Made by a program: the position numbers and the translations under genes
The notes under the pieces: model-generated
Told to the model about the DNA's origin: nothing
Seen by the model: the letters and a program-made list of their open reading frames with translations, nothing else
Database searches by the model: none
Shown: positions 1 to 5,831 of the stretch, piece by piece
Position numbering within the stretch: position 1 is the stretch's first letter
Layout of the letters: every line of letters starts with the position of its first letter
Origin: Candidatus Falkowbacteria bacterium RIFOXYC2_FULL_48_21
GTDB taxonomy: Bacteria; Patescibacteriota; Patescibacteriia; UBA11705; JABHMO01
NCBI GenBank assembly: GCA_001778275.1
Contig: MFGM01000046.1
Coordinates: 1-6,412 of the forward strand
DNA length: 6,412 nucleotides
Reading direction: 5' to 3'

Positions 1-61
1 CATTTTTTGAATTGTCGCCTTGTCCTCGTTTTGCATAAAGGTTTTTAATAATATCCATCAT
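1..61 (-). CDS. Start of an unidentified gene, cut by the left edge
   Basis: Only the first 20 codons are visible, beginning MMDIIKNLYAKRGQGDNSKN. The first ATG (61-59) overlaps the TAA stop of the HEPN-like gene in a TAATG arrangement. The second ATG (58-56) lies 7 nt after an AAAGG (70-66), a good Shine-Dalgarno distance, so translation coupled to the upstream gene is plausible and the real start may be 58. The alternative is that this frame is the displaced C-terminus of the HEPN-like protein after a one-base loss, since the upstream protein looks short for its family. Too little is visible to assign a function. Confidence 0.45.
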   Translation of the reverse strand, partial: MMDIIKNLYAKRGQGDNSKN

Positions 62-471
62 TATACCTTTACACAAACTATTTTACACCCTCTACTACCC
101 GCTTCGTTGTCCCTATGGGCAAATAATTTATGCCTTAACATCTTTAGCTTTTCCAAGACCTCCTTATTGTTGCTAATGAATTTTTCAAGTTCGAACTGAT
201 CAATTTCGTATAGCGAAAAGGAATCATCTCTCTTGTCAAATGCGTGCAACGATAACATCACAAAACTTATAAGAGAATTTTTCTTTACTGTTTGAAAAAA
301 ATCGTTGTGGTAATTCAACGTTTCAAGGTATCTGTCAGCCATCTCTTTTGAAACAATTCCACGAGATATTGAACAATGAAGCATTTTCCATGTGTTATAC
401 GCAGAGAAAGCTTCAAAAATGTTTAGTCTGAAATAATCTGCTATTTCCTTTTTGTTTTTGTCTTTACTCAT
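61..471 (-). CDS. Small HEPN/AbiU2-like protein, possibly C-terminally truncated
   Basis: The product has 136 residues from the ATG at 471; a GTG two codons upstream (477) is possible, and neither start has a clear Shine-Dalgarno. It is predicted to be soluble and mostly helical. Near its C-terminus it carries MLRHKLFAHRD (residues 111-121), which fits the HEPN signature R-x4-6-H (R113 and H119) and closely resembles the R..K..AHRD motif of AbiU2-type HEPN proteins. HEPN domains commonly act as RNA-cutting toxins or abortive-infection effectors, but many AbiU2-like proteins are uncharacterised, so activity is inferred. Only 15 residues follow HRD, and the last ones (from GCKIVCVKV) are not helix-like, whereas relatives usually continue further. 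The downstream frame starts on its stop codon. G+C is about 34%, lower than the glycan genes, hinting at transfer. No antitoxin-like partner is obvious; the upstream membrane protein is the only complete close neighbour. Confidence 0.68.
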   Translation of the reverse strand: MSKDKNKKEIADYFRLNIFEAFSAYNTWKMLHCSISRGIVSKEMADRYLETLNYHNDFFQTVKKNSLISFVMLSLHAFDKRDDSFSLYEIDQFELEKFISNNKEVLEKLKMLRHKLFAHRDNEAGSRGCKIVCVKV

Positions 472-483
472 AAACACAGAAAG

Positions 484-497
484 GAAGCTTGCGCTTC
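484..497 (-). terminator. Short GNRA-capped hairpin between two genes, weak terminator candidate
   Basis: Directly after the TAA of the membrane-protein gene the minus strand reads GAAGC-GCAA-GCTTC, a perfect 5-bp stem with a GCAA (GNRA) tetraloop. It is followed by CTTTCTGTGTTT and then the ATG of the HEPN-like gene. The stem is short and the T-run interrupted, so it is at most a partial terminator or an mRNA-stabilising hairpin inside an operon. It could also reduce access to the HEPN start. Confidence 0.3.
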
Positions 498-857
498 TTA
501 AATATTTTTCAACACGAGATACAACAACCCCACAACAACAATGACAACAATCATCGACCCCACAACCCCCATACCATCGCCCTCATCGTCCAGATCTTTT
601 ACTTTAAATCTCTCGTTAAACCGTTTTCGTTCTTCATCTTTGAGCGGAGCAAACGTAGCAAGATCACTGGCGCAAATCTCTTTCCCAAATCTTTTTTTCA
701 CCCTTAACGCCACGACCCTATCACGTCTTGCTTTTAACCCACGGCTACCATTATTTACAAGCGACGAGAGAACAGGACTCATTGCAGATCCCAAGAATTG
801 AATCTCCGGGTTATCTAACAATTCAAGTTCAGCCTCCTCCTGCTTTGATAATGACAT
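498..857 (-). CDS. Unknown 119-residue protein with a C-terminal membrane anchor
   Basis: I do not recognise the family. The ATG at 857 gives a protein with an acidic N-terminus (residues 5-20, SKQEEAELELLDNPEI within it), a strongly basic stretch at 39-60 (around KARRDRVVALRVKKR), a charged segment at 73-93, and one hydrophobic span at about 97-116 (VVGSMIVVIVVVGLLYLVL), leaving only KNI behind it. There is no N-terminal signal peptide, so a tail-anchored topology with the charged domain in the cytoplasm is likely. The start lies 30 nt after the GHL15-type gene's stop and the stop lies 26 nt before the HEPN ATG, so all three may share a transcript. The leader is very AT-rich without a Shine-Dalgarno and contains TATATT, a possible -10. 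The antisense frame 541-801 is a shadow: it has no membrane segment and opposes every neighbour. Confidence 0.6.
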   Translation of the reverse strand: MSLSKQEEAELELLDNPEIQFLGSAMSPVLSSLVNNGSRGLKARRDRVVALRVKKRFGKEICASDLATFAPLKDEERKRFNERFKVKDLDDEGDGMGVVGSMIVVIVVVGLLYLVLKNI

Positions 858-887
858 AAATATTTTTGTTATTAGAATATATAATTT

Positions 888-2960
888 TTAACGCCCACCC
901 GCTATTGTAAAAACGTTTACCGTTGTCGCGATGATTTCCATTTTTCCGTCACCGTCCATATCCGTCACCGCCACTTTAACTCCGTCTCGCGCCGTTTTTT
1001 CAAACGCGAAAAAATCCAATCCTTCGGATTTGCCAAAGCGGTCAAACACGCGCACCTGCGACCCGCCGCCCTTGCCGGAACCGGTGACGATTTCGTCAAC
1101 ACCGTCTCCGTCAATATCACCCGCCGCCACATTTACCCCGCCGCGAAACGATTTGTCGTAGGCGAAAAAACCGGGATTGATCAACCGTCCGTCCGGCGCG
1201 AACACGCGCACATGCGGCCCGCCGCCATACCCGGCACCGGCCACGATTTCCAGCCAGCCGTCGCCGTTCAAATCAGCCACCGCGACGTTGACGCCACCGC
1301 GAAAGTTCGATGCGTAAGCGAAAAAGCCGGGATTGATCAGCTTGCCTTGATTGTTAAAAACGCGAATCTGCGGCCCGCCGCCCTTGTCCGTGCCGGTAAC
1401 GATTTCTAAAGTTCCGTTGTTATCAAGGTCACCGACCGCGATATTTATACCCTTGTTATATTTTTCGCCGTAAGGAAAGAAAACGTCCAACAACTCTTTT
1501 TGCTGATTGTAAATTTTTACGGCCGTCGCGTCCGCCACAATTATTTCTCGCAAACCGTCATTGTCCAAATCTTTTTCAATAATCTGCGTGCTTCCCTTGA
1601 ACGCGTCGTTGTAAGCGAAAAAACCGGTGCGCGATTGATGGCCGTATCCGTTGAACACGCGCGCGAAGGAACCGTTGCCGAACGCGGCGTTCACAATTTT
1701 GTCAATCGGCCGAAGCAGAATCACACCGTCTTGCGGCGCGAGGTCAAGATCGGAAATGAACGAGCCGTCGTTCACGCTCGGATCCTGATCGCCGTTCAGC
1801 TTTTCATATTCGCCGCCAAGGTCAACATATTGTTCCTTGCCTGATGAATTAACCAACACCAATCCATTTTTAAAATCGCGACGCCACACACCTGCCTCGC
1901 TGAAGCTCTGGCGAAGCGGGCCGTCGGAAAAGTTGCTCGAACTTGTCGCAATGTTAAACGCCTCGCCCGCGGGCTGACCCAAGTACGCCTCATATTCATC
2001 GTACCACCAAGTTTCCCGGTGCGACTGATCGCCGTTGTCAAAACTGTAATAACCGTCGTCAAGCAATGAGCTGGTGAGGCCGAAGCGCATTTTTTTATAA
2101 TCTTTTTGATTACCGTTGTTATTCACGTTCACGTTCAAAATACCAAGCGCCGGATTGTAGCCGTTATCATTGATGAAACGATATTTTTTCATCATGTCCG
2201 CCCAGCCCTTGACCGGAAAATGTTCGTAAAGCGTGCCGTTCATGTATTTGTAAAACGCTTCACCGCCATTGCCCAGCACGAGCGCGTCAGATCCAAGAAT
2301 GTTCCGCGTGTTTGAGAGCAATGTTTCCATGCCTGATTTCCATTTCGCGTTCAAATCACCAACCGCCTCCGCTTGCCCGTCGCCATTCAGATCAATACTA
2401 TAAGATGACATGAAAGAAATGTTATCCCAAACATTATCATAAAACACACCGTCCCAGTAGCCGGTGCTCATGATTTCCGTCTTGACAAACCACGGCAGAG
2501 CGTCGCTCCAGCGTTGATTGTTCACCACCGGACAGTCCGAAGTCACGTTCAACATCGGATTCTGCGGCCACCATGCGACTTTATTGCCACCGCCGTCTTT
2601 CAGCCACCATTGATAATTGATGCGATTGAATAATTTTTGTCGCAAAGTTCCGTTCAGCGTACCGGAATCGCCGCGGATTTCTTGGCTGGCGAGATAGGCG
2701 ACCAGCTTGATATTCGGATTATATTGCTTCAACAATTTCAAACTGTTCGGTGAGTATGTTTGCACGTCCATGTCAATGATAAGGACATCCCACTTGGCCA
2801 AATCCTTCGCTTCCGCCGGCGTAATATCCCAGCGAAAAAACAAATTCGCGAGCTTCGGATATTTATTATGATTCAAATCCGCGCCTTGAATTACAAAAGG
2901 GGTTGCGATGAACAACCAGAACGCCAACACTGCCAAAATTTTTCTGCTTAATCCGGCCAT
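888..2960 (-). CDS. Secreted GHL15-type glycosidase-like protein with FG-GAP/VCBS repeats
   Basis: The product has 690 residues from the ATG at 2960. Residues 1-26 form a signal peptide: R6-K7, then a hydrophobic core ILAVLAFWLFIATPFVI, with likely cleavage after QGA. Residues about 34-330 resemble the hypothetical glycosyl hydrolase family 15 (GHL15), a TIM-barrel group in the same broad class as GH114: LANLFFRWDITPAEAKDLAK (38-57), VLIIDMD (59-65), YWDGVFYDNVWDN (168-180), then an inserted D-x-N-x-D-G loop (190-195) and LVLGNGG (227-233). Acidic candidates are D63, D170, D175 and E246; which is catalytic cannot be told. A beta-rich linker of about 100 residues leads to five repeats with calcium-loop motifs DLDNDG 464, DLDNNG 511, DLNGDG 563, DIDGDG 615 and DMDGDG 667. 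No sortase motif or C-terminal anchor is present. The position behind two glycosyltransferases suggests trimming or binding of a surface or matrix polysaccharide; the substrate is unknown. An AAAGGA favours an in-frame TTG at 2972, which would add MPIN. Confidence 0.8.
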   Translation of the reverse strand: MAGLSRKILAVLAFWLFIATPFVIQGADLNHNKYPKLANLFFRWDITPAEAKDLAKWDVLIIDMDVQTYSPNSLKLLKQYNPNIKLVAYLASQEIRGDSGTLNGTLRQKLFNRINYQWWLKDGGGNKVAWWPQNPMLNVTSDCPVVNNQRWSDALPWFVKTEIMSTGYWDGVFYDNVWDNISFMSSYSIDLNGDGQAEAVGDLNAKWKSGMETLLSNTRNILGSDALVLGNGGEAFYKYMNGTLYEHFPVKGWADMMKKYRFINDNGYNPALGILNVNVNNNGNQKDYKKMRFGLTSSLLDDGYYSFDNGDQSHRETWWYDEYEAYLGQPAGEAFNIATSSSNFSDGPLRQSFSEAGVWRRDFKNGLVLVNSSGKEQYVDLGGEYEKLNGDQDPSVNDGSFISDLDLAPQDGVILLRPIDKIVNAAFGNGSFARVFNGYGHQSRTGFFAYNDAFKGSTQIIEKDLDNDGLREIIVADATAVKIYNQQKELLDVFFPYGEKYNKGINIAVGDLDNNGTLEIVTGTDKGGGPQIRVFNNQGKLINPGFFAYASNFRGGVNVAVADLNGDGWLEIVAGAGYGGGPHVRVFAPDGRLINPGFFAYDKSFRGGVNVAAGDIDGDGVDEIVTGSGKGGGSQVRVFDRFGKSEGLDFFAFEKTARDGVKVAVTDMDGDGKMEIIATTVNVFTIAGGR
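921..1622 (-). repeat. Five tandem FG-GAP/VCBS-like repeats inside the secreted protein
   Basis: Each unit runs FFAY..., then GGVNVAV, D-x-[DN]-x-[DN]-G, EIV-G and GGGP-[QH]-[IV]-RVF. The FF[AP][YF] element falls at residues 447, 494, 546, 598 and 650, and the Asp-rich loop at 464, 511, 563, 615 and 667. The step is therefore 47, 52, 52, 52 residues. The DNA still shows the 156-bp period: CCGGGATTGATCA occurs at 1171 and at 1327 on the plus strand. The first unit lacks the GGGP-RVF block and is more degenerate. FG-GAP/VCBS units form beta-propeller blades that bind calcium; five visible units is fewer than a usual seven-bladed propeller, and the preceding linker may supply more. Confidence 0.85.
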
Positions 2961-2980
2961 ATTAATAGGCAATACCGAAT

Positions 2981-2986
2981 TCCTTT
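2981..2986 (-). promoter_or_regulatory. Shine-Dalgarno candidate that may move the GHL15 gene start to a TTG
   Basis: The minus strand reads AAAGGA here, 8 nt before an in-frame TTG (2972-2970) and 20 nt before the ATG (2960). The spacing fits the TTG, which would put MPIN before the ATG-encoded methionine and leave the signal peptide working. Most other genes in the window lack a Shine-Dalgarno, so this could be chance. Confidence 0.4.
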
Positions 2987-3005
2987 CAATGCTAATAAAA
3001 GTTAT

Positions 3006-3083
3006 GGTGTCACACCGAGGTGGTCGCAAAATATCGCCCTTTAGTAAAGAATTGCAACGGCGCGACCCTCGAGGTGCGACACC
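3006..3083 (+). repeat. Palindromic element A (REP/MITE-like), forward orientation
   Basis: Outer arms of 22 nt (3006-3027 and 3062-3083) pair at 17 of 22 positions. The pairing fails only at one single mismatch and in a 5-nt core, where the left arm has GAGGT and the reverse complement of the right arm has TCGAG. The 34-nt loop contains a small perfect palindrome, CTTTAGTAAAG (3039-3049). The element lies 46 nt upstream of the GHL15 gene's ATG and downstream of the GT4 gene. It shares arm, core and loop features with the element at 3118-3185. In a minus-strand transcript it would form a long hairpin without a T-tract, so it is not a standard terminator. Confidence 0.7.
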
Positions 3084-3117
3084 GCCCAAAACAATCAAAA
3101 CGCAATATAGCCAACTC

Positions 3118-3185
3118 GTCATGCCTCGAGGCTTCTAAACTATATTTATTAAAACACGCTGTTTTCAGAAGCACCTCGGCATGAC
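3118..3185 (-). repeat. Palindromic element B (REP/MITE-like), reverse orientation
   Basis: Arms of 19 nt (3118-3136 and 3167-3185) match at 15 of 19 positions: GTCATGCC and CTTCT pair perfectly around the same GAGGT/TCGAG asymmetric core as element A, but mirrored, so B points the other way. Its 30-nt loop holds a nested hairpin AAAACA-CGC-TGTTTT (3151-3165) and, on the minus strand, TTTAATAAA, matching TTTAGTAAA in the loop of A. It begins 8 nt after the stop of the GT4 gene and could protect or end that mRNA's 3' end. The nested hairpin is AT-rich with no clean T-run after it. Confidence 0.7.
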
Positions 3186-3193
3186 ATCGCATT

Positions 3194-4426
3194 TTACCCC
3201 AATCCAACAATCTTATCCTCCGGCAATACGCGCCCATAACACCCCATCAACTTTTCATAATACGCCTTTGAACAATTTATTTGCTCAACCCGCGCACGCG
3301 CGCCGCGGCCGAGCCGTTCAATCGTCTCGGCATCATTAAAATGAATTTGAATTTTCTCGCGCAAATCTTTCGCATTGCCGGATTTAAACAACCAACCCGT
3401 GGCGTTCTCCACGACAATCTCCGGAATCCCACCAATATCCGCCGCCAAGACCGGCTTGCCGAGCGCCATGGCCTCAAGCGCGATCATGGGATAATTTTCA
3501 TACCACTCGGACGGTAACACCAAAAAACGCGCGCCGCGAATCAAATATTGCACTTCAAGGCCGCGCTTTTCACCAAGATATTGAACGTTCTCAAGTTTGC
3601 GCTGTTTGATAAATTTTTCGACCTTAACTTTCTGCGGACCGTCGCCGACTAACTTCAACTGAATATCCGGCAGTTTTTGCATCGCTTCCAGCAAAGTTAA
3701 CACGCCCTTTTCCTCGCTTAACCGACTGACGCAAATCAAATAGTTGCCGGGCATGTATGCCGGTTGCAATTTTTCCGTGTCAACAAAATTCGATACCACC
3801 TCGATCGGCCGCTTCATGCCCCACTCGACTAATTTATTTTTCAAAAATGCGCTCGGCGAGATGAACAAGTCAACCTTCTCTTTGTAAAAACGAAACAGCC
3901 ACTGCATCTTCAACTCGAGCGCCGCCAAATAACTGGCCGCCCGCGAATTTTGCACGCACTTATGCAAAACGCAATTGTAATACTTGTGTTTCCGGCACCG
4001 TTCACACACCGCGCCCTCCGTATATAACCGATAGTTCGGGCAAATCACCTGATAATCGTGAAGCGTTTGCACAATCGGAATGCCATGCTTGCGTAACGGC
4101 TTCAAGATTGACGGGGTTAACTGATGCGAAATGTTATGCAAATGCGCGATGTCCGGTTTTTCCTGTTCCAACAAAATTTCCAACTTTTCCGCCGCTTCCT
4201 TATTATAGATGAAGCGCATTGCCTTCTTGAACCATCCTTCGTGCGAACCAAAGTCCACATTCGACACGAAATATTGATCATCCGCGCATGCCTCGTTCTT
4301 CTCGTGATCCATCGAGAAACAAACAACTTGATGCCCATTCTGCTCCAGCAATTCCTTCGTGTCAAAATAAACCTTCTCACTGCCACCCTTCAGATAATGG
4401 AATTTATTAACCAATAAAACTTTCAT
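3194..4426 (-). CDS. GT4-family glycosyltransferase with a cysteine cluster
   Basis: The product has 410 residues from the ATG at 4426, a normal length for GT4, with the two-domain GT-B fold. The acceptor half opens MKVLLVNKFHYLKGGSEKVY, with the GGSEK loop at 14-18, then PDIAHLHN (91-98) and TLHDYQVICPNYRL (121-134). A cysteine group C129, C141, C144, C152, C157 follows, known in one GT4 subset and suggestive of metal binding. The nucleotide-sugar half has RLSEEKG (235-241), VGDGP (260-264) and the E-x7-E pair E310/E318 within EWYENYPMIALEAM, which contacts the donor in this family. It should be cytoplasmic or peripheral at the membrane, moving a sugar from a nucleotide donor to a growing glycan with retention of configuration; donor and acceptor are unknown. 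It lies between the other GT4 gene and the secreted GHL15-type gene. A TTG-led extension to 4459 is rejected because it runs through the promoter-like sequence. Confidence 0.9.
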   Translation of the reverse strand: MKVLLVNKFHYLKGGSEKVYFDTKELLEQNGHQVVCFSMDHEKNEACADDQYFVSNVDFGSHEGWFKKAMRFIYNKEAAEKLEILLEQEKPDIAHLHNISHQLTPSILKPLRKHGIPIVQTLHDYQVICPNYRLYTEGAVCERCRKHKYYNCVLHKCVQNSRAASYLAALELKMQWLFRFYKEKVDLFISPSAFLKNKLVEWGMKRPIEVVSNFVDTEKLQPAYMPGNYLICVSRLSEEKGVLTLLEAMQKLPDIQLKLVGDGPQKVKVEKFIKQRKLENVQYLGEKRGLEVQYLIRGARFLVLPSEWYENYPMIALEAMALGKPVLAADIGGIPEIVVENATGWLFKSGNAKDLREKIQIHFNDAETIERLGRGARARVEQINCSKAYYEKLMGCYGRVLPEDKIVGLG

Positions 4427-4441
4427 ATTATAAGTATTATA
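4427..4441 (-). promoter_or_regulatory. Two TATAAT boxes just upstream of the GT4 gene, near-leaderless start
   Basis: The minus strand carries a perfect TATAAT at 4441-4436 and another at 4432-4427 that touches the ATG. If the upstream box is the -10, transcription would begin within about 3 nt of the start codon, giving a leaderless or almost leaderless mRNA. This agrees with the absence of a Shine-Dalgarno. No good -35 is visible (TCAAGT at a 17-nt spacing is weak), and AT-rich sequence produces such boxes by chance. Confidence 0.4.
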
Positions 4442-4462
4442 ATACACGGAGCGGAACAACTT

Positions 4463-4538
4463 GATCTACGTGATTTGCCACTGATCTACATGATACGAGA
4501 AAACCCATCAGTAGATCATGTAGCAAATCACGTAGATC
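4463..4538. repeat. Long imperfect foldback between the two GT4 genes
   Basis: Arms at 4463-4494 and 4507-4538 surround a 12-nt loop. The outer 16 nt pair perfectly (GATCTACGTGATTTGC with its complement). After one mismatch, the inner part pairs again with a one-base bulge on each side, giving about 30 base pairs. Within each arm the word TGATCTAC (or GTAGATCA) occurs twice, 20-21 nt apart. The element starts 37 nt upstream of the GT4 ATG at 4426 and has no T-tract, so a mobile or dispersed palindromic repeat, or an mRNA-processing site, is likelier than a simple terminator. Confidence 0.7.
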
Positions 4539-4587
4539 ACGTTTTTGCCACCCGCGCAGCAAATTACCTAGATCACGTTTTTACCAC
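4523..4587. repeat. Two 29-nt direct repeats, one shared with the foldback
   Basis: Copies at 4523-4551 and 4559-4587 match at 26 of 29 positions, 36 nt apart. Both contain TAGATCACGTTTTT and end in CCAC. The first copy overlaps the right arm of the foldback, so the sequence seems to have grown by duplication of a piece containing part of the arm. The rest of the spacer (4588-4635) shows nothing recognisable. Confidence 0.65.
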
Positions 4588-4635
4588 ACATTACAGATAA
4601 TCCCTCCACCATTTTATACTCTACGACTTTAGCCT

Positions 4636-5706
4636 TTAAACTATGCGCTCGTACAACGACTCATACTGCTCAATCGTTTTGTTAATATCAAACTTCTCCA
4701 TCACGCTCGCCTGCAATCGCTTCGCCATTTTCACGGCCGCGTCTCGGTGATCATCGATCCAATTTAAATGTGCCACCAACTGTTCAATGTTTTTCGGCCG
4801 AAAAAGCAAGCCGTCTTCTTTGTCGTGAATAATTTCCGGCACCCCACCCACATTCGTCGCCACGACTATCTTGCCCGCCGCCGCCGCTTCGAGAATCACA
4901 AGACTTAACCCTTCGCTCACGGACGGCAAGACAAACACGTCCATTTCTTTCAAATACGGCCGCACATCATCCACCGCGCCAACGAACTTAACTTGATTTT
5001 CCAATCCCAAATATTCCGTCAAACCCATCAGCTCGCGCTTCATGGGACCGTCACCGACCAGAATTAAACGCCAATCCTGATTTTTCAAAAATCGGCAAGC
5101 GCGAATCAAATGCTTATGGCCTTTTTCTTTTGACAATCGGCCGACGGAGCCAATCACGATACCGTCGCGCGGTAGAATATTGACGCTCGCGTCAAAAAAT
5201 CTTTGCATGTCAATACCGTTGTAAATCACGTCAACTTTTTTGTAAAACAAACCCTCGCGTTCAATCAAAAATTCTTTCGTCGCCTTGGAAATCGCGATCA
5301 CGCGATCGAACGCCCGACGCGCGCGGCGGCCAAAATAATCCCGCCAAAAACCTTCCGACAAAATATCATGCTTCGTACTGATCAAACGCTTCACGCCGGC
5401 CAGTCGCGCCGCCCGTTCGCCGTAAAAATCGGCCGCAAAAAGATGCGTGTGCACAATGTCCGGCTTAGTTCGCGTCAAATGCTGAGCCACCCGCTTTACC
5501 AGATTAAAATCAAACTTACCGCGCTTGTGAAAATAGGTCACTTTGATTTCCGCCTCCTCAAATTGATTCGCCAGCTGATTGTCGTCCTGCAAAACCAAAA
5601 CTTCCACGCTAAATCTTTCTTTGTCGATTTTGCGGCAAATGTCCAATAAAAGTTTTTCCGCACCGCCGTAGCACAGGCGGCCGATGATGTGAGTGATTGT
5701 GATCAT
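4636..5706 (-). CDS. GT4-family glycosyltransferase
   Basis: The product has 356 residues from the ATG at 5706, typical for a compact GT4 enzyme with a GT-B fold. The N-terminal half has HIIGRLCYGGAEKLLLDI (6-23) with the GGAEK loop at 14-18, PDIVHTHLFAADFYGE (82-97), STKHD (110-114) and VIAISKATKEF (136-146). The donor half has VIYNGID (160-166), GRLSKEKGHKHLI (189-201), LVGDGP (216-221) and the E-x7-E pair E265/E273 in SEGLSLVILEAAAAGK. All key elements are present, so it should be active. It likely transfers a sugar at the cytoplasmic face of the membrane during capsule, exopolysaccharide or glycolipid assembly; sugar and linkage cannot be told. It is less than half identical by eye to the other GT4 gene and lacks the cysteine cluster, so it is not a recent duplicate. 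No Shine-Dalgarno is visible. A GAACAA/TTGTTC palindrome lies 15 nt upstream of the start. Confidence 0.92.
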   Translation of the reverse strand: MITITHIIGRLCYGGAEKLLLDICRKIDKERFSVEVLVLQDDNQLANQFEEAEIKVTYFHKRGKFDFNLVKRVAQHLTRTKPDIVHTHLFAADFYGERAARLAGVKRLISTKHDILSEGFWRDYFGRRARRAFDRVIAISKATKEFLIEREGLFYKKVDVIYNGIDMQRFFDASVNILPRDGIVIGSVGRLSKEKGHKHLIRACRFLKNQDWRLILVGDGPMKRELMGLTEYLGLENQVKFVGAVDDVRPYLKEMDVFVLPSVSEGLSLVILEAAAAGKIVVATNVGGVPEIIHDKEDGLLFRPKNIEQLVAHLNWIDDHRDAAVKMAKRLQASVMEKFDINKTIEQYESLYERIV

Positions 5707-5720
5707 AAAAATTAAATTCT

Positions 5721-5736
5721 GAACAATAATTTGTTC
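5721..5736. promoter_or_regulatory. 16-bp palindrome upstream of a GT4 gene, operator candidate
   Basis: GAACAATAATTTGTTC has perfect 6-bp arms around a 4-nt centre and sits 15 nt before the ATG at 5706. Size and position fit a binding site for a dimeric repressor, or a small leader hairpin. No regulator is encoded in the window, and AT-rich spacers hold such palindromes by chance. Confidence 0.25.
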
Positions 5737-5831
5737 GACTCATCCGTAAAAACCATGAAGTAACTTGTACGCCCTTCGCTAATCTTTATCCCATACTCCC
5801 CCTTATTCGCTCTCGCCCCATTCCCAGTGTT

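Noticed and set aside
61..90. Programmed -1 frameshift joining the HEPN-like frame to the next one
   Set aside because: No slippery heptamer in the right phase and no evident downstream structure; a coupled start or a mutation is simpler.
541..801. Plus-strand frame of 86 codons opposite the membrane-protein gene
   Set aside because: It is antisense to a frame with a clear membrane span that fits the direction and spacing of all neighbours; its product is serine/proline-rich low-complexity sequence without a domain.
1212..1844. Plus-strand frames (1212-1409, 1500-1844) opposite the FG-GAP repeats
   Set aside because: These are shadows of a G+C-rich repeat-coding region without recognisable domains.
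2961..3122. N-terminal extension of the GHL15-type protein up to 3122
   Set aside because: The extra 54 residues are the translation of palindromic element A and its flank, and they would bury the signal peptide inside the chain.
3010..3237. Minus-strand frame of 75 codons between the GT4 and GHL15-type genes
   Set aside because: It runs through both palindromic elements and overlaps the end of the GT4 gene; its codons merely read the repeats.
4427..4459. TTG-led extension of the GT4 gene adding MFRSVYYNTYN
   Set aside because: The family begins at MKVLLVNKF, and the extension is encoded by the AT-rich promoter-like sequence.
4463..4587. CRISPR array
   Set aside because: Repeat units occur in both orientations, at uneven spacing (20, 21 and 36 nt), with no uniform spacers and no cas gene.
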